Assembly: GCF_030160295.1 (NCBI RefSeq)
Contig: NZ_BSOB01000006.1
Span: 1-64,000 of the forward strand
Length of the DNA stretch: 64,000 nucleotides
Origin: Dyella acidisoli
GTDB lineage: Bacteria > Pseudomonadota > Gammaproteobacteria > Xanthomonadales > Rhodanobacteraceae
Direction: 5' to 3'
Of this stretch, positions 1 through 7,548 are shown in pieces (within the stretch, counting starts at the first letter, position 1; the number at the start of each line of letters is the position of its first letter). Below the pieces are notes generated by a model that was not told where the DNA came from, did not search any database, and was given only the letters and a program-made list of their open reading frames with translations. Made by a program: the position numbers and the translations under genes.

Positions 1-289
1 CCGCAAGGCGCCCACACAAGTCACCTGCGCACACTGTCAAAGATCAATCACTTGCAACCTTCTCTTGAAGATCGCCCCGAAGCATTTCGTCCCGGGTGAG
101 CCGCCCATTCTACATCTCTTCACACTTCCGTCAACACCTAATTTCGAAAACGTTGACTGGAGTTTTTCAGGGAACCTCCGGGAAGGGCTATCTCGTCGGA
201 GGGGGTGAAATCATAGCGCCGGCTAACGATCCTGGGAAGGGGCACAAGCGCGCTCTGTGAAACTTTTTTGCAAACAACGGATGCCGACA
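1..289. other. Leading intergenic stretch, no gene recognised
   Basis: I find no convincing coding region here. A 66-codon frame on the minus strand (138-338) has no recognisable motif and runs through a terminator hairpin. The stretch may be a promoter or leader for something left of the window, or may hold an RNA that I cannot identify. Confidence 0.4.
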
Positions 290-339
290 GTAAAAACAGC
301 CTATGGCGGCGCCGGTCGCTGCGGGCCGGCGCCGCCATA
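290..339 (-). terminator. Intrinsic terminator after the rubredoxin/small-protein pair
   Basis: A perfect 14-bp GC-rich stem (302-315 pairing with 326-339, 10-nt loop) is followed, reading the minus strand, by a run of five U (complement of 292-296). It lies just downstream of the small minus-strand gene at 376-546 and fits the end of that transcript. Confidence 0.75.
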
Positions 340-375
340 TTAAGGTGATTTAGGCAATCAACGCCCGGATGAAGA

Positions 376-546
376 TCAGTTCGGCATCACCGGCGCACAG
401 CCAGGCGCCTCATTACTAGAAGGATTCGGGCGGAGTTGCCCGCCTTCGTGCGCTGGCACAAGGCCAACGCGGTAGGGAATCAGTGCCTCGGGGCGCATCT
501 TTTCCAGCGCGTCCCAGTCGTCTTCGAAGGGAATGAATTGCTGCAT
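376..546 (-). CDS. Small hypothetical protein (56 aa) downstream of rubredoxin
   Basis: An ATG start follows a GAGGAAC-type ribosome-binding site and opens a 56-residue acidic protein beginning MQQFIPFEDDWDALEKM. It has no signal peptide, membrane segment or cysteine pair. It lies 101 bases after the rubredoxin gene on the same strand and just before a strong terminator, so the two are probably co-transcribed. The function is unknown. I believe similar short ORFs with an FIPFEDDWDALE-like start occur in related genomes, but this is recollection and not a search. Confidence 0.6.
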   Translation of the reverse strand: MQQFIPFEDDWDALEKMRPEALIPYRVGLVPAHEGGQLRPNPSSNEAPGCAPVMPN

Positions 547-647
547 GGCCGTTCCTCGGGGAGGGGTTTCGCACGAGGAACATTCCAACAGGGGAAAAAG
601 CCGGCGCGCTGGCGAAATCGGGCGATTTGCAGGCAGCGTGCGGCGAA

Positions 648-842
648 TCAGTCGATTTCGACCATTTCGAAGTCGCTCTTGGTCGCGCCGCAATCCGGAC
701 ACGTCCAGGTATCGGGCACGTCTTCCCAGCGCGTACCGGGCTCCAGGCCCTCTTCCGGCAGCCCCGCAGCCTCGTCATAGATGAAGCCGCAGACCACGCA
801 CATCCATTTGCGCAGGGTGGTGTCGGTGGAAACTTGGTTCAT
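648..842 (-). CDS. Rubredoxin
   Basis: A 64-aa small iron protein. Two CxxCG knuckles (C15/C18 and C48/C51) bind one Fe(Cys)4 centre, and the conserved aromatic and proline positions ([23 protein letters not shown]) match rubredoxins. It is a cytoplasmic one-electron carrier for oxygenases or oxidative-stress enzymes; no dedicated reductase or alkane hydroxylase lies nearby, so the partner is unknown. Start is the ATG at 842, which gives the usual length; upstream in-frame extension has no family counterpart. It is divergent from hemL. Confidence 0.93.
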   Translation of the reverse strand: MNQVSTDTTLRKWMCVVCGFIYDEAAGLPEEGLEPGTRWEDVPDTWTCPDCGATKSDFEMVEID

Positions 843-1068
843 AAGGACTCGCTGGATCGAAGTGAATAGCACATTCTCGCAACTCCTTTGTCGATGCGAA
901 AGCGGCCACATCGGCCGTTGCGCCGATGTGATGACAGAAAGTCACAGTCGATCGTCATGGCTGGCAGATGCCGGCTATCGCCCGGACAATGGCGCATCCC
1001 CCTCAGGCAAGCCGCAACGATGTTGCCGCGAGCCCTCTCATCTTGAATCAAGCATCGAGCCATTGCCC

Positions 1069-2352
1069 ATGACCAACCATGAATTATTCGAACGCGCATT
1101 GAAGCTGCTGCCTGGCGGCGTGAATTCTCCGGTGCGCGCCTTCAAGTCCGTCGGCGGCGAACCCTTTTTCACCGCACGGGCCGACGGGGCTTATCTGTGG
1201 GATGTGGAAGGCAAGCGCTATATCGACTACGTCGGCTCCTGGGGGCCGATGATCGTGGGGCACAACCACCCCAAAGTGCGTGAAGCAGTGGAGCACGCGG
1301 TACGCGACGGCTTGTCCTTCGGCACGCCCTGCCCTGCTGAAGTGGTGATGGCGGAAACCATCACGCGCCTAGTGCCATCGGTAGAAATGGTGCGCATGGT
1401 CAATTCCGGTACTGAAGCCACGATGTCGGCCATCCGTCTTGCGCGCGGCGCTACCGGCCGCAGCAAGATCGTGAAATTCGAAGGCTGCTATCACGGTCAT
1501 GGCGACAGCTTCCTGGTGAAGGCTGGCTCCGGTGCACTGACCTTTGGTGTACCGACTTCGCCCGGCGTACCCGCGGCAAACGCCGATCTCACGCTCACCC
1601 TGCCCTACAACGATCTGGCAGCCGCGCAAACATTGTTTGCCAAACACGGTGACGAGATCGCTGGGCTGATCATCGAACCGGTCGCCGGCAACATGAATTG
1701 CATTCCGCCGCAGGAAGGCTATCTGCAGGCCTTGCGCGAACTATGCACGCAACACGGCGTACTGCTGATCTTCGACGAAGTCATGACTGGCTTCCGCGTC
1801 GCACTCGGCGGCGCGCAGGCACACTACGGTATAAAGCCCGATCTCAGCACCTTCGGCAAAATCATCGGCGGCGGCATGCCGGTGGGCGCCTACGGTGGAC
1901 GCAGCGAACTGATGGAACAGATTGCACCGGCTGGCCCGATCTACCAAGCTGGCACCTTGAGCGGAAACCCGGTCGCCATGGCTGCAGGCCTGGCCATGCT
2001 GGAGTTGATCCAGGCACCCGGTTTCTACGAAACACTGGCTGCACGCACGCGTCTGCTTACCGATGGACTGCAGGCCGTGGCCGATGGTGAAGGCGTCCCT
2101 TTCAGCACGAACCGGGTGGGCGGCATGTTCGGTCTGTTCTTCACGCATGAAAGAGTAAGCAGCTACGCGCAGGCCACGGCAGCGGATACGGCCATGTTCA
2201 ACCGCTTCTTCCGTGGCATGCTCGAACGCGGCGTATTCCTTGCACCCAGCGCTTTCGAAGCAGGCTTTCTCTCTTCCGCGCACACCGACGAAGACATCGC
2301 TGCAACACTGGATGCCGCACGCGCTGCGATGCGCGAGGCTCGAGCAGGCTGA
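1069..2352 (+). CDS. hemL: Glutamate-1-semialdehyde 2,1-aminomutase
   Basis: 427 aa, close to the E. coli enzyme (426). It is a PLP enzyme that converts glutamate-1-semialdehyde to 5-aminolevulinate, the last step of the C5 route to heme. Visible motifs are the N-terminal [13 protein letters not shown], the substrate-gate region, [10 protein letters not shown], and the PLP lysine K264 in [14 protein letters not shown]. The reading frame is open upstream to 781, but the family start [10 protein letters not shown] lies at 1069. The ion channel gene follows after 5 bases and may share the transcript. Confidence 0.96.
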   Translation: MTNHELFERALKLLPGGVNSPVRAFKSVGGEPFFTARADGAYLWDVEGKRYIDYVGSWGPMIVGHNHPKVREAVEHAVRDGLSFGTPCPAEVVMAETITRLVPSVEMVRMVNSGTEATMSAIRLARGATGRSKIVKFEGCYHGHGDSFLVKAGSGALTFGVPTSPGVPAANADLTLTLPYNDLAAAQTLFAKHGDEIAGLIIEPVAGNMNCIPPQEGYLQALRELCTQHGVLLIFDEVMTGFRVALGGAQAHYGIKPDLSTFGKIIGGGMPVGAYGGRSELMEQIAPAGPIYQAGTLSGNPVAMAAGLAMLELIQAPGFYETLAARTRLLTDGLQAVADGEGVPFSTNRVGGMFGLFFTHERVSSYAQATAADTAMFNRFFRGMLERGVFLAPSAFEAGFLSSAHTDEDIAATLDAARAAMREARAG

Positions 2353-2357
2353 CCGTC

Positions 2358-3224
2358 ATGCGCACGCGCTCGCCCTTCACCGATCAGTTCGGTCCCGCGC
2401 CGGGCAGCGCATGGCGGACGCGCTGGTTCCACATCATCTTCGGGCACGAAGATGCAGCGGGACGTCGCTTCGACGTACTGCTGATCATCGCCATCCTCGG
2501 CAGCATCACTGTGGCGGTGATGGATACCGTCGCATCGGCACACGCACGATACGGCGCGATCTTCTATGTATTCGAGTGGGCGTTCACGGTGGCTTTTACA
2601 CTCGAATACATCATGCGCATCGTGGTGGTCGATCGCCCGTGGCGTTACGTGCGCAGCTTCTTCGGCATGGTCGACCTGCTTGCCGTGCTGCCCACGTGGA
2701 TCAGCCTGATCGCGGTTGGCAGCCAATATCTGCTGGTGGTGCGTGCACTGCGTATTCTGCGCATCTTCCGCATTCTCAAGCTCACGCGTTACGTAGGCGA
2801 AGCAGATCTGCTGTGGCTCACACTGGTGCGCGCACGCCGCAAGGTACTGGTGTTCTTCTGCACCATTCTTACTCTGGTATTGATCTTTGGTGCATTGATG
2901 TACTTGATCGAAGGGCCAGAAGACGGCTTCACTTCGATCCCCACGTCGATGTATTGGGCCATCGTCACCATGACCACCGTCGGCTTCGGCGACATCACGC
3001 CGAAGACTGCGCTAGGCAAGATGGTTACATCACTGATCATCCTGATCGGTTACAGCATCATCGCCGTGCCCACCGGCATCTTTACCGCAGAGCTTGCCGC
3101 CAGCATGCGTGCAAGGCGCAAGTATCTGCCCTGCGCGCGGTGTGGTCAGGCAGAACACGAAAACGACGCCAGCTATTGCCGGGTGTGCGGGACCGAGCTA
3201 CCCGCAAAAGAAGATCAGCACTGA
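2358..3224 (+). CDS. Voltage-gated-type potassium channel with C-terminal zinc ribbon
   Basis: A 288-aa integral membrane protein of the six-helix ion transport family. It has hydrophobic segments S1-S3, an arginine-rich S4 around residues 129-145 (RALRILRIFRILKL), and a pore loop with the K+ selectivity signature TTVGFGD around residue 205, followed by the last helix. After the pore the tail carries two cysteine pairs, CARCG and CRVCG (about residues 257-278), forming a probable zinc ribbon, which is uncommon in bacterial Kv-type channels. It starts 5 bases after hemL and lacks a separate promoter signal that I can see. Confidence 0.88.
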   Translation: MRTRSPFTDQFGPAPGSAWRTRWFHIIFGHEDAAGRRFDVLLIIAILGSITVAVMDTVASAHARYGAIFYVFEWAFTVAFTLEYIMRIVVVDRPWRYVRSFFGMVDLLAVLPTWISLIAVGSQYLLVVRALRILRIFRILKLTRYVGEADLLWLTLVRARRKVLVFFCTILTLVLIFGALMYLIEGPEDGFTSIPTSMYWAIVTMTTVGFGDITPKTALGKMVTSLIILIGYSIIAVPTGIFTAELAASMRARRKYLPCARCGQAEHENDASYCRVCGTELPAKEDQH

Positions 3225-3236
3225 CGGCTCAATGCC

Positions 3237-3262
3237 GCCCTCCCCCGCATGCAGGGGAGGGG
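3237..3262. terminator. Palindrome between convergent genes, possible bidirectional terminator
   Basis: CCCTCCCC and GGGGAGGGG arms around a short loop lie between the converging channel and glyoxalase-fold genes. The same ccctcccc/ggggaggg theme recurs in many gaps of this window, so it may be a repeat co-opted as a terminator. No long U-tract follows. Confidence 0.4.
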
Positions 3263-3273
3263 AAATTTCGCGA

Positions 3274-3693
3274 TTACCAGCCACCCTCGTTCGGCATCGA
3301 CGCCCACGGTTCGCGCGGCGGCAGATGACCATCCTGCAGCAGTTCGATGGAAATCAGATCCGGCGAGCGCACAAATGCCATGTGACCGTCACGCGGCGGG
3401 CGACTGATGGTGTAGCCCAACGATTGCAGATGCTCGCAAACGGCATAAATGTCCTTCACCTCGAAGGCCAGATGGCCGAAGTTGCGTGCGGAGCCATAGT
3501 CCTCTTCCGAGCCCCAGTTGTAGGTCAGCTCGACTTCCGCTTCGGGATTTTCCGGCGCGGCGAGATACACCAGCGTGTACTTGCCTTGCGGCACGTCCAT
3601 GCGGCGCGTTTCTTTCAAACCAAGCCCTTCGCGGTAGAAACGAAGCGACGTATCGAGATCACGCACGCGAACCATGCTGTGCAGATATTTCAT
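3274..3693 (-). CDS. gloA: VOC-family protein, probable lactoylglutathione lyase (glyoxalase I)
   Basis: 139 aa, the length of bacterial glyoxalase I. It starts with the typical MKYLHSMVRVRDLDTSLRFY and contains GLKETRRMD, a GHLAFEV metal-ligand segment and a C-terminal ISIELLQ with the last metal-binding glutamate. The family isomerises the methylglyoxal-glutathione hemithioacetal to S-lactoylglutathione in the cytosol. The ATG at 3693 follows an AGGAG site; longer in-frame starts have none. Some VOC proteins have other substrates, so the name is probable and not certain. Confidence 0.82.
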   Translation of the reverse strand: MKYLHSMVRVRDLDTSLRFYREGLGLKETRRMDVPQGKYTLVYLAAPENPEAEVELTYNWGSEEDYGSARNFGHLAFEVKDIYAVCEHLQSLGYTISRPPRDGHMAFVRSPDLISIELLQDGHLPPREPWASMPNEGGW

Positions 3694-3718
3694 TGTGATG
3701 ACTCCTGAGTGGTAGACG

Positions 3719-4936
3719 TCATGCCTTCCCAACGAACGCGCGCAACGCGGCGAGCAGGCGAACCAGACCTTCCGACAAATCATCGTCGGAGATGTTCAAA
3801 GGTGGTACGAAGCGCAACACATCCGGCCCCGCCTGTAGCACTAGCAGGCCATGTGTCGCCGCCACGTCAAGCACCTCGCCCGCCTTGCCTCGATAGCCCT
3901 CAGCGAGCACTGCGCCAAGCATCAATCCGCGCCCGCGCACTTCGGAAAACATGCCAAGCTCCGCGCCAATCGATCCAAGCGTTTCGCGCAAGGCGGCAGA
4001 TTGACGATGCACATTGGCCAGCAGTTCTGGCGACGATAATTTGCGCAAAGCAACGCGCGCGACGGCTGCCGCCATGGGATTGCCACCAAAGGTAGTGCCA
4101 TGCGCACCAAACTGCATGATCTGCGCGACTTTCGGACCGGCAAGCATCGCACCGATCGGGAAACCGCAACCCAGCGCCTTGGCGAGCGTCACGATGTCCG
4201 GTGTCACACCATCCTGCACGTGTGCGAACAATGTGCCAGTGCGGCCCATGCCGCATTGAATTTCATCCAATACCAACAGTGCCTCGTGCGCGTCGCACAA
4301 CTCGCGCACGCGCTTGAGAAAATCGGGCGCTGCCGGCAATACGCCACCTTCGCCTTGCACGGGCTCCAGCATGACAGCAGCGACATCGCCGGCAGCGAAG
4401 GCAGCCTCCAACGCGGCGACGTCGTTGAAATCGAGATAACGGAAACCACCGGGCAACGGCTCGTAGCCTTCCTGGTATTTCGGCTGCGCGGTAGCCGTGA
4501 CTGTGGCCAAAGTACGGCCATGGAACGAACCGCGGAACGTGATGATCACGCGCCGCTCCGGCGGCCTATCTTGCGCCGCCGCCCATTTGCGCACCAGCTT
4601 GATCGCCGCCTCATTCGCTTCCGCGCCGGAATTGCACAGGAATACACGCTCGGCGAAACCAGAGGCTTCCACCAGTTCTTGCGCCAAATGCAGCGGCGGC
4701 TCGGTATAGAACACGTTGCTGCTGTGCCAAAGCTTGTGCGCCTGCGCGGTCAACGCGGCAATCAGATCCGGATCCTGATGACCCAGCGCATTCACAGCAA
4801 TGCCAGCGCCGAAATCGATGTAGTCGCGTTGCTCGGTATCCCACACGCGCGCGCCTTTGCCTCGATCGAGCACTAGCTCGCGCGGCTTGTAAACAGGTAA
4901 CCAATAACGCTTGCCGAGATCGACGAGGGACGACAC
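3719..4936 (-). CDS. argD: Acetylornithine/succinyldiaminopimelate-type aminotransferase
   Basis: 405-aa class III PLP aminotransferase. PLP lysine is K253 in TLAKALGCGFPIGAML; the FFCNSGAEANEAAIK-like segment reads VFLCNSGAEANEAAIK, and LVLDEIQCGMGRTG holds the cofactor aspartate. The family converts N-acetylglutamate semialdehyde to N-acetylornithine in arginine synthesis and often also serves lysine synthesis. It lies 25 bases upstream of the glyoxalase-fold gene on the same strand and is divergent from the fap-like operon. Ornithine or GABA aminotransferase would be the main alternative. Confidence 0.88.
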   Translation of the reverse strand: MSSLVDLGKRYWLPVYKPRELVLDRGKGARVWDTEQRDYIDFGAGIAVNALGHQDPDLIAALTAQAHKLWHSSNVFYTEPPLHLAQELVEASGFAERVFLCNSGAEANEAAIKLVRKWAAAQDRPPERRVIITFRGSFHGRTLATVTATAQPKYQEGYEPLPGGFRYLDFNDVAALEAAFAAGDVAAVMLEPVQGEGGVLPAAPDFLKRVRELCDAHEALLVLDEIQCGMGRTGTLFAHVQDGVTPDIVTLAKALGCGFPIGAMLAGPKVAQIMQFGAHGTTFGGNPMAAAVARVALRKLSSPELLANVHRQSAALRETLGSIGAELGMFSEVRGRGLMLGAVLAEGYRGKAGEVLDVAATHGLLVLQAGPDVLRFVPPLNISDDDLSEGLVRLLAALRAFVGKA

Positions 4937-5092
4937 CGAAGACTCCTATGGTGAACATGCGTGACCCCACGCGTGGCCGCGGCCACGCCACGTGGAAGAA
5001 ACGCAAAAAAAGGGGAACCCGCATCCTAGCCAGCAAGCGGCGCCCTGCCAACATACTCCGGCGTTGTTTACCGTGATGCGATGTGTATCAGA

Positions 5093-5165
5093 GGTGTTAC
5101 ACCTGCTGAAAAAGCGCTTGGCTACGCCATTCGCCGCAATACGGACCGCGAACGCGCTGTAACAC
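5093..5165 (+). promoter_or_regulatory. Candidate upstream activator sites for the sigma-54 promoter
   Basis: An 11-bp palindrome GGTGTTACACC (5093-5103) and a second TGTAACA core (5159-5165, the reverse complement of the TGTTACA in the first) lie about 150 and 80 bases before the -24/-12 element. Their spacing is near 63 bases, about six helical turns. Enhancer-binding proteins normally bind such inverted repeats 80-200 bases upstream. Assignment to the regulator encoded at 10708-12051 is inference. Confidence 0.4.
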
Positions 5166-5210
5166 TGCTGCACCGGCTAGCAAACCTCCAAACTACCGCC
5201 TCCGTTCGCC

Positions 5211-5235
5211 AAGCCTTCATTTTTCAAGGCTTTTT
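5211..5235 (+). terminator. Terminator-like hairpin just before the sigma-54 promoter
   Basis: AAGCCTT (5211-5217) pairs with AAGGCTT (5226-5232) across an 8-base loop, and five T follow at 5231-5235. The stem is short and AT-containing. No plus-strand gene lies upstream because argD runs the other way, so it would either insulate the operon or end a short intergenic transcript. Confidence 0.35.
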
Positions 5236-5240
5236 GCTGA

Positions 5241-5256
5241 TGGCACGGGACTTGCC
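5241..5256 (+). promoter_or_regulatory. Sigma-54 (-24/-12) promoter of the fap-like operon
   Basis: TGGCACGGGACTTGCC matches the RpoN consensus TGGCACG-N4-TTGC at every fixed position, with the required GG and GC dinucleotides 10 bases apart. Initiation would fall near 5267, giving a leader of about 26 bases that carries the GGAGGAGGAG ribosome-binding site of the first gene. A sigma-54 enhancer-binding protein is encoded at the other end of the operon. Confidence 0.85.
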
Positions 5257-5292
5257 CTTAGTCCAGCGAAGGGGACATTGGAGGAGGAGCCC

Positions 5293-5832
5293 ATGGACGC
5301 CATGCGTCAGCACCAGTTGAATCGTCATGCACACATCGTTGTTGCCATCACCGGCGGCTGGTTGATGGCGCTGATGCCCATGCTGGCCTCCGCCGATGGC
5401 GCTCGTGTCGCACAGAAAGCCAAACCGGGCGAAATAGTGGTGACTCGCAACGTGGCCACGCGCCCGGCTGATCGATCGCCCACCGCACCGGGCATGGCGC
5501 TGATGGTCAGCGCGTCACCCAATCCCCAACTCGTCAATGGACTCACCGGTGCTAGTGGCCCCGGCGAAATCAGCGATGCGGAAATCGCCAGCCTCAATGC
5601 TGGCCGCATCACCGCAAGCATGCCCGGACAAAACAGCATGCAGCACGCACTCAATACGGCGCTTGGCACGAACATCGGCGGCAACAGCGCCGGCGCTGCA
5701 AGCAGCAATGGGGTAAGCAATACCTTGAGCGCTCCCGCCGGCGGCGGCGCTGTGGTGGATGGCACACGCAACATCAGCGACCAGGTGAGCAATGCCCTCT
5801 CGCAGATTCCTGTATTGGGCGCGGGTCACTAA
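5293..5832 (+). CDS. Exported protein, first gene of fap-like operon (FapA position)
   Basis: 179 aa. The ATG at 5293 directly follows a strong GGAGGAGGAG site; an in-frame TTG at 5278 is unlikely. A hydrophobic segment (IVVAITGGWLMALMPMLASA) forms a signal peptide cleaved near residue 35, predicting a periplasmic protein. The mature part is low in aromatic residues and rich in Ala, Gly, Asn and Ser, with GEISDAEIASLNAGRI and a C-terminal NISDQVSNALSQIPVLGA. It lacks the GVNQASG-type amyloid repeat of the next two genes. By position it corresponds to FapA, a periplasmic chaperone-like factor in Pseudomonas; the sequence similarity I can judge is weak, so this is inference. Confidence 0.75.
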   Translation: MDAMRQHQLNRHAHIVVAITGGWLMALMPMLASADGARVAQKAKPGEIVVTRNVATRPADRSPTAPGMALMVSASPNPQLVNGLTGASGPGEISDAEIASLNAGRITASMPGQNSMQHALNTALGTNIGGNSAGAASSNGVSNTLSAPAGGGAVVDGTRNISDQVSNALSQIPVLGAGH

Positions 5833-5842
5833 GGGGCGCGTC

Positions 5843-6502
5843 ATGAAACGGATGTCTTATCACTTGATGTTGTGCGCAGTGGGTGTCTCGCTTGTTGCAC
5901 CCCTATCAACGTCCACCTTCGCACAAACAGCGAGCGGCGACGCCTACGCCGCGATGCTCAGCTATCTGGATTCCAACACCATCAACGGACACGTCGCGCA
6001 AGGTGCGCAAGGCATCAGCGCGGTGAACACCGCCGCAGGCGATGCCAATCTGCAGGCAAACATGCACGCGTTCGCGCTGGGTAGCCATACGCAGGCTCTG
6101 CTCCTGGCGCGGCAACACACCTACAGCGATGCAGCAGTGGATGCATCGCTCCATGCCAGCGCCACCATCGGCGGTAATGCCTATGACAACGGGCGCGGCA
6201 TTGCATCGATCAATCAGGCCAGCGGCAACGGCAACACCCAGCTCAACGGGGTTGTCGCGCAGCTGGCCAGCCAAGGCATACGCGAGGCGACGGACGGCAC
6301 CCTGTCGGCCACTGTCTCTGCGTCGGCAGGGGGGCAACCATCGTCGAACTCACATGCACAGGCTGGCGGCACACGGAACGTGGCAGTCGATCCGTCGGCA
6401 ATGGAAGGGTTCAACGGTGTGATGCAACTCAACCAGGTCGCGGGATCCGGCAACGCATCGGACAACGTGCTGTTGATGTCCGTACCGGCTTCCTCGCATT
6501 GA
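5843..6502 (+). CDS. fapB: FapB-like minor amyloid subunit with three imperfect repeats
   Basis: 219 aa with a signal peptide (cleavage after STSTFA, about residue 27). Three repeats begin near residues 54, 117 and 189: GISAVNTAAGDANLQAN, GIASINQASGNGNTQLN and GVMQLNQVAGSGNASDN. They share the G-x-N-(Q/T)-x-(A/S)-G-x-x-N-x-(Q)-x-N pattern of Pseudomonas FapB/FapC repeats and are separated by Ala/Ser/Thr-rich linkers of about 45-55 residues. It sits second in the operon, as fapB does. The likely role is nucleator or minor component of an extracellular fibre. The ATG at 5843 follows aaggggcgcg; the third repeat is the most diverged. Confidence 0.78.
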   Translation: MKRMSYHLMLCAVGVSLVAPLSTSTFAQTASGDAYAAMLSYLDSNTINGHVAQGAQGISAVNTAAGDANLQANMHAFALGSHTQALLLARQHTYSDAAVDASLHASATIGGNAYDNGRGIASINQASGNGNTQLNGVVAQLASQGIREATDGTLSATVSASAGGQPSSNSHAQAGGTRNVAVDPSAMEGFNGVMQLNQVAGSGNASDNVLLMSVPASSH

Positions 6503-6536
6503 TAACTCGCAACACCCGTCATTTAGAGAGGACATC

Positions 6537-7403
6537 ATGAAAGCAAATCTGAGAAGGACTTTGATCGCACTGACCGTGTTGAGCGTGTTCGGCGTAGCAC
6601 AGGCCTCCGCGCAAACCGTGTCGATCAGCAAGGATGTGTCGCTCGACTCGAGTATCGACGTCAGCGGCTATATTGACCTTGACGGCGCCATCAAGATCGA
6701 CGCCGCGGCCCTCGCCTTGTCGAGCGCCGCGCAAGCATCGCTCACCAATATCGTGATCAACAATGGTCAAGTGGCTAACAGCTCCACCATCACCGATAAC
6801 GTCGGTGCCGGCGCATCGGGCAACGTGGGCGTGAACCAGGCCTCCGGCGACTACAACGCGCAAGGCAACCAGGCCGCAGTGGCCTCCGCAGGATCCTCGG
6901 GCACTGCGGATGCTGGGTTCACCTTCAACTGCGAACACAGCGGTGGTTGCGGCGGCGGCGATCCTCAGTCGCAAGCCGGCAGCATGGCCGACGCCGAAAC
7001 CTTCGCCGTGCAATCGGGCATGGGTAATCTCACGTACAACTACGGCACCACCAACAGCGCCACCATCAGCGGTAGTGCCTTCAGCAATGTGTCTGGCAAC
7101 CTGGGCGTGAACCAAGCCTCCGGCGACAACAACGAGCAGCTCAACCAGCTCGCCGCCGCCAGTGCCCAGAACGTCAGCTACGCCGTGGCCACCTCGACGC
7201 TGGAGCAGGAATGGTCCGGCAATGGCGTCGACAACGAACCGGGCGCGCTGAACTGCGCTTATTACCTGCAGCCGACCACCAACACGACCACGCTGTCGGG
7301 CTCGGTGATTTCCAACGCCAGCGGCAACGTCGGCATCAACCAGGCTGCCGGTACCGGCAACATGCAGAGCAACAGCCTCGCCATGGGTGTCTCCAACCCG
7401 TAA
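6537..7403 (+). CDS. fapC: FapC-like major functional-amyloid subunit with three repeats
   Basis: 288 aa, signal peptide ending AQASA (about residue 25). Three well-conserved repeats begin at residues 95, 187 and 263: GNVGVNQASGDYNAQGNQ, GNLGVNQASGDNNEQLNQ and GNVGINQAAGTGNMQSNS, separated by linkers of roughly 69 and 53 residues. Each repeat is preceded by a similar strand-forming segment (NNGQVANSSTITDN, TTNSATISGSAF, TNTTTLSGSVI). This is the architecture of FapC, the main fibre protein of Pseudomonas functional amyloid. The linkers hold three cysteines (NCEHSGGC, LNCAYY), whereas I recall a C-terminal CxxC in Pseudomonas FapC. It begins 34 bases after the FapB-like gene with an AGAGAGGA site. 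Confidence 0.85.
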   Translation: MKANLRRTLIALTVLSVFGVAQASAQTVSISKDVSLDSSIDVSGYIDLDGAIKIDAAALALSSAAQASLTNIVINNGQVANSSTITDNVGAGASGNVGVNQASGDYNAQGNQAAVASAGSSGTADAGFTFNCEHSGGCGGGDPQSQAGSMADAETFAVQSGMGNLTYNYGTTNSATISGSAFSNVSGNLGVNQASGDNNEQLNQLAAASAQNVSYAVATSTLEQEWSGNGVDNEPGALNCAYYLQPTTNTTTLSGSVISNASGNVGINQAAGTGNMQSNSLAMGVSNP

Positions 7404-7452
7404 TGGCGTAGTGGAAGGAACGCGCCGTCGCAAGACGGCAATGAGGGCGGTA

Positions 7453-7515
7453 ACCCGGCGACATGCCGCCGGGCACCATGTGGAAGCCCCCGGCCCGTCC
7501 CCTGCGGGTCGGGGG
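7453..7515 (+). other. Intercistronic stem-loops between fapC-like and fapD-like genes
   Basis: Two hairpins occupy the 145-base gap: an imperfect CCCGGCG/GCCGCCGGG one (7453-7473) and an 11-bp GC stem (7487-7497 with 7505-7515, one G-T pair). Only a weak T-rich stretch (tcttccc) follows, so this is more likely a partial attenuator or RNA-stabilising 3' end than a full terminator. It would let the main subunit be made in excess over the protease and export genes. No new promoter is evident here. Confidence 0.5.
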
Positions 7516-7548
7516 TCTTCCCTTCGCAAGGACATGGAGAGCTAAGAA

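Noticed and set aside
138-338. 66-codon minus-strand frame
   Set aside because: It overlaps the terminator hairpin at 302-339, and has no motif or convincing start.
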